Shown here piece by piece: positions 49,837-62,483 of a stretch of 64,000 nucleotides of DNA. This DNA is from Sanderia malayensis. Lineage: Eukaryota; Cnidaria; Scyphozoa; Semaeostomeae; Pelagiidae. The stretch lies in contig RQOL01000519.1 of NCBI GenBank assembly GCA_013076295.1, positions 1,984,001 through 2,048,000 of the forward strand. The letters run 5' to 3'. The position numbers and the translations under genes were made by a program. Each line of letters opens with the position of its first letter. Within the stretch, counting starts at the first letter, position 1. The notes below the pieces were generated by a model. That model was not told the DNA's origin, did not search any database, and was given only the letters and a program-made list of their open reading frames with translations.

Positions 49837-51454
49837 GAGTATACACGTAGATGCATGGCACACGGATTCACGATAAATCCTGTCACACTGTGCCCCGGCT
49901 ACGGTGCCATGTCTGAACTGGCCGCAGAATATGTCGAAGTGAACCACATTGTGGCAGGACGTTTAAAGATTGCGAGGCGGGGGTGAAGACCGGGAGAACA
50001 CAGTTACAGAACGGTGTGTGCGAATAAAACATGCAACGTTGACTTCAATCTGAGTTACTGCATAATCGTTACTGCGTGCTATTACACATTCGCTGGTGAT
50101 CGAGACTCAATATTCGAAACTTCACAGTTCGAATGAAGGCTGAAGGTGAATTGCAGGCTCGTTAAGATTCTTTGACGCACAAGTTTGCTGTCATCTCAAA
50201 CATTGGCTTGACTTTGGCCTAAAGTCATACACTAGCAAGTAAGTTTGTAAAATTCTCTTTTCCAACTAGGAACCGACGTATTACGGACGTATACATATAA
50301 GAAGTATTGGTTAATTTAGCAATGGACTGTTGATACACGGTAAGAAACTGCACATTACATACTACGTCACTAGCTATGCTGCTTTGAGTTAACGAGGACC
50401 TTATTGTTATAGCTATTATGACTTTGCTTTATGCAACATCAACCACGGTCACAAGCTATACAGAGCCGTAAAACTTCAATTCTATGCAGTATATACATCA
50501 GGGCAAATTCAAAAATCTTACCTTCGTATTGGCCTTGACATCCAAAACCAGCATCAACTCCAAAACTGAAAATTCATTGAACCCATATAGATGCTTTTGT
50601 TACAGTTAAAACTGTCTCTATCCTATAAATTGAACAAAATAACATGTTAGCGTCTACAAGGCAATAAATAATAATAAAAGAAAGAATATATCATACATGC
50701 TCAGCACATACAAAACAAAAATATCTGTGCATTAAGACGTTGGAGTGTAAGAGCTATACCAAGCTTGTTTCATATCAAGAGTTCCATTTGCAATCAAGAT
50801 TTCTTTAAGTTTGAAATGCATTAGAAATCATTTTTAGAGACCAAATCGCATTTCGTAATAATGTGAAGTTCATTTGTTAACAAAAGTAGGTTCGCTTCAT
50901 TTAATCGAGATTCCACTGTGAATTTCGTTTTTGTTTTCCCAATAGGAAGACTGTAACATTACATAAACGGAAGAGCCAATAAACTCACAGTCATTTGTTG
51001 TTCATTCAATCAAATTCTTACAGTTAATCAATCAGTCAATACAGTTATCGATTCACACCGACGTTCATTCTGTTCCCTTACATGAACCATGATTGCGTCA
51101 AACAACACAACACAGCACAGCATAGCACAACCCCCAGACTCAAACGATTCAACATTTCATTGAAGAACTCACAGCGCTTGGATGCACGTCCCTGCGTGAT
51201 CGATTAAAGCAGCGTCGTTATCAAAAGCTTGTGAATGCAATTTACGCCAGACATAGAGAAGCAAGACAGGACGAAACAAACACTGTGAAAAGTGCTAAAC
51301 ATAAACACGCGGAATTAGCAGCACGCAATTGCATGCAATTATACAGCATACCAACTGACGTCTGCTCTTAATAACAACTACATATATTGAATTAACCGTG
51401 TATACCACTTTCTAATTTAAATACTACTGTGCATGAGTTGCAGCAAAACGAAGC

Positions 51455-54402
51455 ATGGTTAAGGAGGTAAAAACGGATAGAAAACCTATTTCTACTGCTG
51501 GTGACAGTGATCATTGTGTAAATGATGCTGACAGCAAAGCAACAAATTCGGATGACAACAAGTCAGTAAAGAGTCGCAACAATAGTAAATCGCGATCGGC
51601 CGTCGCTGGCAGCAAGCGTACTGGCACAAGAGGACGAAAATCAGCGAAGCCCAGCACAAACGCAGCTAGGGAAAGATCCAGAGTACAGAACTTGAAGCAA
51701 GCATTTCTAGAGCTGCAGAAAGCTCTACCTAATGTCCCGACCGGTACGAAGCTGTCAAAGCTAGACATACTACTGTTGGCTACGAATTATATCTCACATC
51801 TGATGAGCAAGTTATCAAATGGCCACTTGAAGCAGCACCTCAGCAGGCTGAAGGATACAGGAACATTGCACCCGATAAAGGTACATTCCTACTCTTTCTG
51901 ATTTCAAAAATATAACAGCTGATATTACCCGATATTCATGTTCACAATTCGCTTTTTGTATGCTACATGTTCTACTCTTCACATTACTAGTTCCGCACTT
52001 CATTGGGTAAGTTGCAAATCTAGAGATCGGGGTTTTTAAACAACAAGAAGTCAAAACAAAATCACTTTCAGAACTGCATTTCAGTTCCATGTTCTTTACG
52101 ACTTCCAGCAAAACACCATTGCGCTTCTATTTGTCTAAGTGAGGACTTGAAATTGTTCAAACTCACATAGGATATTGTAGGACAACTAGATATAGAGATA
52201 AAGACAACTTTGCATTCACAAAAATTGTACGCAACAGTGCAGTGTCGTTCTGAAAAACTGCTTTACCCACTGCAGCACATAAACTTTCTTATGAACTGTG
52301 TGCAACGAATATCCTTATAAACAATTATTACACTATGTGCTACGCTAAGGTTCCCTTGTCATGTTTTCGGGAACTTGTGCTGTTACAATTCGAAAGGTAG
52401 CGTGTAATGATCGATGTCTCACTGGTCCAACTCATCCCTGAGCCGTTCTCTCCATACACTTACATAACAGACAACAAAACATTGCGACACCAACATGCTA
52501 GATGCAATAATTCAAATAAAGGCAAAAACAAAACATTAAATCAAAATATCAAATCAAAATCTATCACGCCACGACAGTCGACCTCTACCTTCTCGAAAAC
52601 CCCTACAGACTGACATGGACTAAGACCAACTGAGATACCCTGTGAGCTGGCAAGAAGTAGCTTGAAATCGTCTCTTGCCTTGACGAAATCAACTAATCTC
52701 TATTCAATAGCAATTTTCAGTGAACAAACAGGCAATGCAGTAATTTCATCATTTGCTTTTAAACAGCTCCACCAGGTCACGCAGTCATAAGCTCGTACAT
52801 ACACTGCTGTGTCTTTATGTGGCTCCCACAGCGCTCCCACCACTGTTTACTATTCTGCAAGCAATTAACGACCCAAATAATTGTCTGAACAAACTGTGCT
52901 GCTTGCATATGCACAATGTGCTGTATAATATATCCTAGATGCTACTGGCTGTGTGACTGTTTCATTGGAATCTCGGTGTTACGTACAAACATTTGACGAA
53001 AGTTCGTAACACTCAGAAAATACGTTACATCAGATGAGGGGCACTTTTTATCGTACTTTCACCAAAAACCAGCTCACTTCATTAGATTGTTAGTTTGCTA
53101 TATCGATCAGGGAAGGTCGTTAGATAAGAGTTGATATCATAAAGACTAGATTATAGCTTTTCGTCGGTGATTTTTTTAGAATCCTAATTCTCAAAAATGT
53201 TTCGTAAGTATTGAGATGGGATTTCACAATTGTATTGCACTCTTGCTGATAAGAAAATCTCGTTAAACAATGCCACAAAGGGAATAGGGATATTCATGTA
53301 AGACTAAAGTTCATGTAACAAGTTGATTGAAATATCACTCACAGAAAGACAATTCCTACTAATTCTAGATTTACGATACATTTTGCACTATTTTCATCCG
53401 TACCAACATATTAACGCCCATTCAACAACGATCTTAGATATAACGATCTTAGACCTTAGATATAACGATGGTAGTAGTTAAACCAGGATGTCTCACAACA
53501 GAGTAATGGCAGCACTATTGGTGCAAATATCGAGAAACGTATTGTCAACATGTTACATTATTGCTGACTGTGCCAACCGCCTTTGGCCTCTTATAACTGG
53601 AACCTCGTAGCAAGCAAAAACGTCAAGTCCTGAATTATGACATCGAGTTTGAAGCAGCTAGGCATAGATAGCAAGTTTAAACCGGTTTAATATCTGAAAA
53701 AGCCGCCTTAAGCTTGAATATGGACAAACAATTTGCAGAATGCAGGGATTTAAGATCTGAACAGGGGCCCACTTCATGTGGGGGGGGGGAGAGAAGGTTT
53801 ACCATACATTGACAAACAGGGGCCCACATCATGTGGGGGAAAAAGAAGCTTTACCATACATTGACTATCTACTGTCTACGCAGTTCAATCTCACTCCAGT
53901 CACCCAGTCACTGATTATACTTGTCTTATTTGCGTTTCAGAAATGGCCCATGCGATCACGACTGTATGTATCCGACCCGATGTGGCTGTACCGGTCCGGA
54001 CGACAACACGGCATAATGAAACCGCAGCAAAACTTTGATTCGTCATCATCCAGCTCAATGGTGTCAAGTGACGAGGAAGAAAGTTCTCGAACAATAACAA
54101 CAACAACAACAAAAGGTTTTGCAGACGACATCTCATCTTCATCACCAACCGAATCCATTTTATCAGACGGCCAAGAAGGCTCCTCCGCAATGCCAGCCTG
54201 CTGTAGATCATCGTGCAGCAGGGTCGCCAAGAAAAACCCACATTGCTGCAACGGAGCATCGCAACACATCGACCTCTCATCGTCCTACGCAGGAGCAATC
54301 AACTCTTATTCCACGACCTCGCAGTATCAGGATATAAGTATCCAAAATATTTCAAGCGTGCTGCAAAATATCATACCCGAGTTACAGGCTGACAACCAAT
54401 AA
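51455..54402 (+). CDS. TCF24: TCF24/TCF23-like bHLH transcription factor
   Basis: Two exons: 51455-51880 and 53941-54402, donor AAAG|GTACAT and acceptor gcgtttcag, phase 0, 295 aa. The bHLH lies at about 68-117: basic region [16 protein letters not shown], loop [14 protein letters not shown], helix 2 [13 protein letters not shown]. Across the splice junction the protein reads [13 protein letters not shown], which matches the conserved stretch after the bHLH in vertebrate TCF23/TCF24 and confirms the intron. The N-terminus is Ser/Lys-rich. The C-terminus is Ser/Thr-rich with a Cys cluster ([17 protein letters not shown]). These proteins are nuclear, E-box-type developmental regulators. TCF23 versus TCF24 cannot be decided here; an ancestral TCF23/24 gene is most likely. 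Confidence 0.88.
53757..53868. repeat. Tandem duplication next to bHLH exon 2
   Basis: Two ~57-bp copies (acaggggcccac...catgtggggg...ttaccatacattgac) lie 70-180 bp upstream of the exon-2 acceptor, inside the intron. Confidence 0.75.
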
Positions 54403-57400
54403 TTTCACAGCAAACATTTAATCAGCATTATTTATGACACTTATAAATAGATAACAGTATAGTAACGTGTGGATTCGACTTGCAAACAAGTATTGGTTAC
54501 TCCTATTCGTTATCTTCTGAAGATAAAGCTTTGAGAAACTGAATGCGCTTCTAACAGACGCATAATTCTAATCTTATATCTCTGCGGAGGCGGCATTAGC
54601 GTGTCCAGCATATTAGTTACATAGTAGAAATGATTATAAAGAAAAAAATACTTTTTGTCTGAAATGAAGACGACATATGTTTGTAATTGTTTATTTTTAA
54701 ACAGTCGCAATTAAATACCGTAAGTTCTCAAATAAACCCATGCATGCTTATTTGCAAAAACGACATTTTAGCTAAATTTTTATTCAACATTAAGCCATGT
54801 AAAAGCGCATGTTGAATAAATAACATTGCAAGCCTTGCATAGCGGTTGTTACCATAAAGTCAATTAATAACGTTATCGTTGTTTTAAGCTTGCTGCTACA
54901 TCTTCATTTTCTTGGAAACTCCCTGAAAAAGTATTTAAAACTTCAAATTTTTTGGCATCGCTTGGCTGCCACATAAAGGTCACTGTCAAAGTGTCAAGAC
55001 ACTCAACCCAAGTTAGATGAATCCTGGCAGTCTGCTAATAGATATTAGCATTAGCATGCTTTAAGGGAATGTGCAAGAGTGCAAGAAGGGCAATCACTCC
55101 ACACAAAAGTGTGTTTGATCAACTTAATTAATAAAATATATTTTATTAGAGCGTCCTTTGAAATCTCACGCAATCTAATAATATCGTCAGAAATAAACAA
55201 ACATTTTTATTTATAATTTTCAATGATGCCTTTGTTTTATCTTCTTCAGAAACTTTAGGGAACAAACTTTGACTTTTCCATTGTGAACTCAATTCAGGTT
55301 GAGAACTCGAAAGCTAAGGACTAATCAGTCGACTCAAAAGTCATCTGGTTAAGATTAATCGGTCCCATTACCATCGGTAACCGCATCGGTAAATACGCGT
55401 CAAAACGTGAGTGCCTGGGCACTAGAGAACTAAGTGTGACGCAAATTCGATTTTTATATTCAATTGATTCAACTGACAAACACAAAAGAGCCTAAAATCT
55501 CTTCAAAAGCGGAGAATTGGCGTGAAATTAAACATTCTACTAAAGATGTAATCAATCAATTAAGGTAGCAAAAATAATAATTGTGTTAAGGCGTATTGTG
55601 GCTGACACTCACTTCATTAGAGGCTTTCAAATGAAAGATGGGCCTATTTTGCAATGACGTCAAGCATCATCTGAGCATAATTTCGCTGGTCGAAGTGCTT
55701 ATAGCGAAGTTAACACGCGCTCAAATGTCAAATATAAGTTTCCTTGAACTATCTAAAGTAAGAGAGACACTAACAAAGAAGTTTAGGATTGAGAGTCAAA
55801 GATATAGACCCCCTCTTTACACTAAGGATTTCATCGTGTCAAAACTGAATCAAAAAGGAACGGAACCAAATTTGACCTCGTTTTCGCTTGAGGTAAAAAG
55901 AGCGGCATTTTCATGTGAAGCATGCGCAGTGGTATAATTTTTTGTAGCGCTTTTGTAAAGGCCTGGCTTCAACGTTAGGATGAGCTACGTTTTCAATCGT
56001 TACTGATTGTTTACTTTAGAGGAAACAAAAACAATTTAGATAGAATTGGAACCAGGGAGTTCGAACATTTTAGCGAAACAAAAAAAAAGTTTCTTCAAAC
56101 TACCACGGTACCAGATTACTTCGTGTAAACGTCAGGCCTACGTCCCTAAGGATAGAACTAAAGAGTTCCTTTCTTTTCGTGTGAACAGGATTAGAGTGAA
56201 AAACCTTCTACCCTTTACTCTTTGCGTTTCACAAACAAATCTGTTTAACGTCATTGTGTAAGCGGCCTATTGTAGTTCAAAACATCCACTTAGGCATCGA
56301 GAGAATATCTATTTTTAAAAGCCAGAAATTAATTGTCAATGATCGAAACCTAACATCTAGTGTGCAAGGACAATATTAAGAGTAATTGTGACTAAGAAAA
56401 TACCTTGATCGTGGCCATAAAAAATCTACGTGATGGGGCTGCAAACAATACGAAACCAATTCAAAAGTGATGCAGTTAAGGATATTGGATTATGTACAAT
56501 ATAAGCAAACCTTTGTTGGAGCCATTAACTTTTGATTTTAACAAGCGATAACGCAACTACTTTGGCGACGAGCAAAAGCACAAGTAATACATGGTAGAGG
56601 TGGATAGTATTTTTGGCAGTTCGTTTGACTCATGAGTGTATACTGTGACAAAAACAACGTGGTCGTAATGTGTTAAATTGCATGGACATTAAGCTAGTTT
56701 GCTGCTTTGTTTACAGCAAGATACAGCCAACAAGCCACTGCAATGTGGAAGCTTCCTTAATAACCATACAATTGCTGCTAATTTATTGCATCTCAAACAA
56801 CAACCACAGTTATCTCATTGTTTAGCAAAGACTTCCTGTAGAGCCGTAAATTGCTGTTTGGGTTCATGGCATTGCAAAGCTTTTTGCATACCCGCGAGCC
56901 AGTCAAGCATTAACTTCAGTTTTAAAGGCAGCAAGAGACTCTTTTAAATTGCAAAAATCGCGTCGAAAATCTTATGAGAGTCACTGGAGTGATTAAACAC
57001 TCAAGTATTGCTTTTCGTCATCATTTATCGCTTGCTTTTTGTTGGTTAAATGATACTGCAACTACCCCCTCACAATCAAACTACGTCATTCATTTGAAGA
57101 GGGCGGTTGGCTTTGGGTGCAGCTTCAATTATAGCACGAACATTTCTGAAAGCAACCAGTATTCAAGAATCAACGGAAGAAAGCGCATGCATAATTTGTG
57201 AGTTATAATTCAAGACAAATTCAATAAGTTTTTTCGATAACTACTCAAGACGGTTTGATATCAAATAACTAAATACTTTGGAGTGAAATCAAAATGCAAT
57301 TTTAATTATTGTTGTGATAAGAAGCAAGCAGCATACATTTAGCTATAACAATTCAAAAGGCACTTCGCGGCCGAAAAGACTTTGCTTTGCTGACACGCCA

Positions 57401-57538
57401 TACTCCATAAGAAATTGCTGATAACCAGAGCCTGGATATCCTTGATAGCAACAGACTGTCATAGCAATAAGTCAAGAGCAACGTGCATTTTGTAACTCGA
57501 CCATTTTTAACTGAACATCGCAAAGATCAGCGGGCAAC
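54403..57538. other. Intergenic, bHLH to ankyrin gene 2
   Basis: AT-rich. The fragment taccgtaagttctcaaataa near 54715 resembles the 20.6-kb MITE end. A TGACGTCA octamer occurs at 55655-55662. Open frames at 55.6-56.3 kb on + show no domain. Confidence 0.5.
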
Positions 57539-58231
57539 ATGATGGAAGTTGTTGTAAGCAATGGAGCGGAACTGGAGGATAATGTTGTTGAACGTCCTCG
57601 TAACAAGTCCTTTGACTGTGAGTGTGGTTCAGACGTCGACTGTTGCTGCAGAGAGGAAAGCGAGCAAAGCTTGGATAGTCTTCACAAAAACACCAAAAGA
57701 GTGCCAATAGTTCGTCGTAGAAAATCCCTGCCCGTGATCAAAGAGGACGCGATAAACAGTTGCGTTTACATCGATGCAACGAAGAGGGGGTTCGCAGGGG
57801 CGAAGAAAAATAACGGCGTTATATTGCAAGAGCGAAAGTCGATTCACAGGACGATAAGTAGCTCGCAAGTCCAATACGTCAGGGTCCGAGCGGCGATAGC
57901 AGATCACAATCGCGCGGAGCTGCAAGCGCTGTTGCGGAAGCGAAACATCAACGTGAATGAGATAGAACCGGACGGCATGGCAGCCATACATTACGCTGCT
58001 ATGATTGGCACGCAGGAAATCATCGAGATTCTCATCAACGAGGGAGCGGCATTCGACGTAACAACGAAAAATGGGGAATACCCTCTCGACATTGCCATGA
58101 GAACTGGCAACTACGACGTGGCGCAGTTTCTCATCGAGAAAGGGGCACGATTGGACAATGTCGTAAACGGAATACCCTTGGAGCATCATATTGAATATCA
58201 ATACGGCGCGGCGGGAGAAGCGGGAACGTAA
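57539..58231 (+). CDS. Small ankyrin-repeat protein
   Basis: Uninterrupted 230-codon frame with start ATGATG at 57539. The N-terminus has a Cys-rich acidic patch (CECGSDVDCCC) and a basic kinase-site-like RRRKSLP near residues 58-64. Ankyrin repeats begin after VQYVRVRAAIADHN: an initial capping repeat (about 120-150), then DGMAAIHYAAMIGTQEIIEI (about 150-182) and NGEYPLDIAMRTGNYDVAQF (about 183-215), then a short tail. Architecture resembles PPP1R27-type two-to-three-ankyrin proteins, but the RVxF position reads VQYV, so PP1 binding is doubtful. No intron is seen. Function unknown; cytoplasmic or nuclear scaffold by default. Confidence 0.75.
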   Translation: MMEVVVSNGAELEDNVVERPRNKSFDCECGSDVDCCCREESEQSLDSLHKNTKRVPIVRRRKSLPVIKEDAINSCVYIDATKRGFAGAKKNNGVILQERKSIHRTISSSQVQYVRVRAAIADHNRAELQALLRKRNINVNEIEPDGMAAIHYAAMIGTQEIIEILINEGAAFDVTTKNGEYPLDIAMRTGNYDVAQFLIEKGARLDNVVNGIPLEHHIEYQYGAAGEAGT

Positions 58232-60048
58232 AGTAATAGCAAGCATCGTAACAAGAAGGCAATATACAATCGTGCTCATACAATCGATGTACCGACAGCA
58301 AGATAGCCGGAAACGCGTAATGCATCGCATGGTGCTCGACAGTGATACGGACACAACACAAGGTGGGAGTTGGAAGATCAATTGCTTATCTTAAGCGCTC
58401 GTGTGGGCCACAAAAATGCTTTTAGCTTTATGATCGCATCCATTTGTTTTGCTTAAAGCTCAAGTGTTGAGAAGATGGATGATAAACGATGCATAGCTAA
58501 ATGCGGAATCGTTTCGTTTGATAGACTTGTGTCAATTGTTAGCTTGAAAATTAGAGATTATAATAAGACTGATTAAAGGTTAAGGCTTACTTGACAAGAT
58601 ATAGATAACAAGTTTAACAGTTATGATCAAAAGCATGTCATGGTGCGTGATGTTTTCCTTTGAAACTGGCTGACAGAGCTGATTGTTATCTTGTAGCATG
58701 TGTACAAGTACATACAACAACAAGCTTAAACATGTTGCTGGCCCTTACTTCTCTCATTGCCATCCCAGACCGGCAAAGACTTTGTGTATTAGATCCGCCC
58801 TTCATTGATAATTAGCTCATTAAATGGCCACATATTCAAACATATGTACGTGTGTGATTTTTGACGGCAAAGGATTTATTAGTATTAATCAAAAGATTTT
58901 GCTGTATAAGTAATGAGATCATTCATAACTAAGCGACATTGCTTTGACACGTAAACATTTTATACCGACTTCTCTTTGTCGGATAGCTCGAACAATTCTT
59001 TAGAAGCATAACGTTTGCTTTTTCAAGACGTTTGTTTTTGCAAGACGTTTGTTTTGCAAGATTTTTTGTCATTAAATTTTCAATGCCAGACTTTTCAGTT
59101 TCACAATTTTTATAATAATAATAAATGTTGTATTAAATTCTAATGTTTTGAGGGCGTGTTTTGAGGTGAAGCATTGTCTTCTCAAAATTGACGATCGCAG
59201 TTGTTGCATGCTTAAAGATAAGTGACCGCACGCATGGCTAGAAATGCGCTTATATAACGATGTCACCACGAGCAAGGGCATGGAAAGCATGTCAATCTGG
59301 CACAGCTGGACGCCTGGAACGCCTTGTGGATAAGACACAATTGTCAAGCCAAATCTAATAAGCTTTCAGTCTTGGTAATAATTGCCATTATTTGGATTAC
59401 CAAAGCTTGCTTACATCATTGATGATTTAATCAGATCAAGAGACGATGAGGCAAAGCAACCAATATTCGCTTGTTTAAAAATAATCCCAAAAAACCAGAA
59501 AATCTCCTTATCTTGTAAGATTGTTTACTGGTTGCAAGCACTTGAAAGCATTGTAGATGCATTTCTAGAATGTTCTTGAAACCTCGTGTCGTGCTAAGTA
59601 TCACAGATTGATTATTAATGCATGGAATTGCATTAAAACGTCTTCTTAAGGCAACATGCAAAATTCCTTTTAAGGCAACATGCAAAATCTTCTTTTCAGG
59701 GCAAGATGCAAAATTCATTTTTAAGGAAACATGCAAGATCTCCTTTTTTAGGCAACATGCAAAATCTTCTTTTTAAGTGCATCATACGCAAGTTTCTTTT
59801 TTGGTTACAGTGTCCAACAGTGCATGACGAATAGTCCTTTTTAAAGTGCATCGTGCATAGTCTTCCTTTGAGTGCACAAAATTCCTTTTAACCTTTTAGT
59901 ATTTCTTCGCAGTCTTACTTCAAATACATGTTCATGATATTCATCCAAGTGCATCTGACAGTGTGCTTTAAATTGAAACTTAAAACTTTAAAAACTTCTT
60001 TTATCTGCACCATAAACAACCTTTATTCTCCTTGGGCATGGTCATAAT
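58232..60048. other. Convergent 3' intergenic region with minisatellite
   Basis: Lies between the ankyrin gene 2 and PAN/EGF gene 3' ends. The main feature is the tandem repeat at 59.6-59.9 kb. No supported gene. Confidence 0.5.
59636..59912. repeat. ~33-bp minisatellite (ggcaacatgcaaaa)
   Basis: Five or more imperfect copies of ttttaaggcaacatgcaaaa, decaying into gtgcatcgtgc variants on the right. Confidence 0.75.
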
Positions 60049-61177
60049 TCAGGTGCATCTGCATAGTCTGCGTTTAGTTGCAGACTTGCCATCACAATTG
60101 ATTTCTCTGGGCAGCTTTGCGAATCCAAAACAGTAGCCAGTGGTTGGAGCATATGACGGCTCGTCGGCATTACGGTAATATCCAGTCTCATTGATCCCGT
60201 ACACTTTGTATGGGTGCTTACAGTTGACTCCAGCTAAATGGAAGACGTAAACTGTATTGGTGTTTAGCATCCTTCTATTGCAGTTCTTTGCCAAGGATGT
60301 GCACTGCGCGGTGCAAGATGTGCCGACTGCTCCAACACTGTATTCAGACGCTGCAAAACAAATGATGTATATATGTTAACATCTACATCTGCATTAATTA
60401 ACCAGCAACCTCAATATTGAGGGCTCCGCTGATGAAATACGATTGGCCACTGCATGTACAGCCGTTTGACAAAACTTGGTTGAGTTAATTCCAAAGAAAA
60501 AAGTAAAGGGTTGATAGTTTTTGCATACAAATAATGAAAATGTAACTAATCAAAGATATAAATGAAGTAACAAAACAGTAAGATCCCATAATAATGATGA
60601 AATGGTTTGTGGTTGATCAAGATTGCAAGTAACAAGTTGAAGAAAAAACGGAAAAAGCCCCCAAAAGTTACAAAACGTCATAATGACAGTGATGATGTCA
60701 TTAGGAGCTTGATTCACTGTATTGCGTCCCTGTGTTTTGTTCGTTCGTTCACTTCATAGAGTAAGGACAACACCCGGAGCCTCGTTTGCACTCTAGTGTT
60801 CTTATATCATAACTCTATGGTTCACTCACGAACAGGTGCAACAAGTCTTATCAAGAGTTCCTTTCTTGGTTTGGTAGGCCTGCTTTCATAACCAAACATA
60901 AACTTAGTGTCAAAATCAGAGGATATAAGCTTACCATTATGAAACTTCTTGAATAATTCACCAAGGCCACTTTTTGTCGAATAAGTCCCGGTTGTCCGTG
61001 AATAGTATAAACCATCTCCGGTTAATGCTGCTTTTCCATAGCATCTCCACAAATAAGTTTGAAAGTCTTGCCGGCTACCATCATAGCGAGCGTGGGCTAA
61101 ATCTGCATATTGAGTGCCAGCAACAAGGTTGTGACAAAAATCGTTTAAAATCGTCTGCAAATCTAAAGGAAAGAAAT

Positions 61178-61213
<36 letters not shown>

Positions 61214-62081
61214 GAAATTTCTATTGCGCCATATATCCTCAGGGCTCATAGGCGCATAACATATTTTACAACTAGAAACAGAAAGGAAAGAGTTATAAAA
61301 GACTTATATGCAGTAATTAATTAAAATATCTATGAAATAATGTCTTCAAAAGAAATGACCTCTGTAATTGTATCTTTATGTGGCTATTGTGTTTATGCAT
61401 TCAAAAACTTTCCATTTACCATGTCTACATCAGTGAGTTTTTGTTGATGAAAAATACCGTGCTTAAAACTTGATTAACAGCCCTATAGTTCATGATGTCG
61501 TATTTTGTCTCAAACAACAATGTATGGGGTATAAAAATCTATGTAGCTACTTACCCTTCTCACAGTTAACTCCGTAGTGAAACTCGTCACAAGTGCATTT
61601 ATACCCGCGAGCATCGCAACTCTCAACGCATACTCCATCATTTTGACATGGCTCTGTTGTACTGCACGTATTTCCAGGCTAGATAATCAGGATAAGTATG
61701 CAATTACACAATATTACGCTGTAGCTATCAAGAAATTAAGGCAACACTACTTACCCATTTACCACTGCTGGATATAAAACTCCAACCAGGTTTCTTTTGC
61801 AACGAGCCAACAGTAACTGGTGAAAAGCCCTCTTTCAAGACAATACAGTCACCATTTTGACGGTTGTAATTTACGGACGTACCTTGTTGTGTTGAAAGAC
61901 ATTCCAAAAGACATTGTCTCTTCGTTTTGCCCTTAAAATTTGCAATTGGCGCTGTAGCCAATGCAATTTCGTTCAAAACCACGCCAAAATACCCCTCTAT
62001 CTTGCAGGCAAGGCGGTGGTGAGAGCATTTGCAGATAGCCAATACAGCTAACACGGCAACTGAAATCTTTGGCCAAATCAT
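60049..62081 (-). CDS. Secreted PAN/apple-EGF protein, unknown C-terminal domains
   Basis: Four exons: 61755-62081, 61555-61678, 60830-61162 and 60049-60350. They total 1086 nt, a 361-aa protein with in-frame GT-AG junctions. Residues 1-20 (MIWPKISVAVLAVLAICKCS) look like a signal peptide. A PAN/apple-like domain follows (about 26-105, with CLLECLS and GDCIVLKEG). One EGF repeat (about 113-149) is encoded by its own exon (TEPCQNDGVCVESC... YKCTCDEFHYGVNCE). Exon 3 is an unrecognised ~110-residue domain (NDFCHNLVAGTQYADLAHARYD ... FMFGYESRP). Exon 4 is Cys-rich (10 Cys in 100 residues), ending KRRLCRCT. It is probably extracellular and adhesive or lectin-like. The combination resembles secreted matrix proteins of marine invertebrates, but I cannot name a family. 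Confidence 0.8.
61178..61213. repeat. AAT microsatellite in PAN/EGF intron 2
   Basis: About 11 aat units, starting about 16 bp upstream of the exon-3 acceptor. Confidence 0.9.
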
Positions 62082-62475
62082 CAGGATGTCTTGTTGAATC
62101 GAATATTTAACTCAATCTGTGCTGTGAATAACTCTGCTAGAGTTTTATAGCACAATCGGAGCACATAATGAATGAGATAAATAAGTTGTCGACTTTCGAC
62201 ATGACCAAACCTCTTATTCTCTCGCTTAAAGTTGGAAAAACGGGTAACCTGTCATTAAGAATGGAAAAGCGGGTACTTTGTTTGTTTCAGTCTCTCAAGT
62301 CAAAACGCACTTTAAGCACAAGCATTAAGCAAGTCAACAATACTATACAATGAATATTTACTATAACTGTTTTGGTTTTGCTTCAGTAGAAGTTTAAGTT
62401 TAGGTGAGATAAAGAAACCAATATTTGACAGGACCAAAACTATAAGGCGCCATATATTGTAAAAATGTACACCAA

Positions 62476-62483
62476 TGACGTCA
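62476..62483. promoter_or_regulatory. CRE octamer upstream of PAN/EGF gene
   Basis: TGACGTCA within the longer palindrome aatgacgtcatt, about 395 bp upstream of the PAN/EGF start codon. Candidate CREB/ATF site by sequence only. Confidence 0.3.

Larger units (their letters stand above)
48265..51454. other. Intergenic, retrotransposon to bHLH gene
   Basis: Contains a degenerate pogo-like MITE (48.7 kb), a GAT/AAT microsatellite (49.5-49.8 kb) and, further right, the presumed promoter of the bHLH gene. No supported gene. Confidence 0.5.

Noticed and set aside
49456..49986. 176-codon Asp/Asn-rich frame on + and matching Ile-rich frame on -
   Set aside because: Produced by the GAT/AAT microsatellite; flanking residues show no domain.
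55638..56261. Two + frames of 99 and 71 codons
   Set aside because: No domain, no convincing splice signals joining them; possibly part of a dispersed repeat.
57629..58381. 250-codon - frame opposite the second ankyrin gene
   Set aside because: Antisense shadow; the + frame has clear ankyrin repeats.
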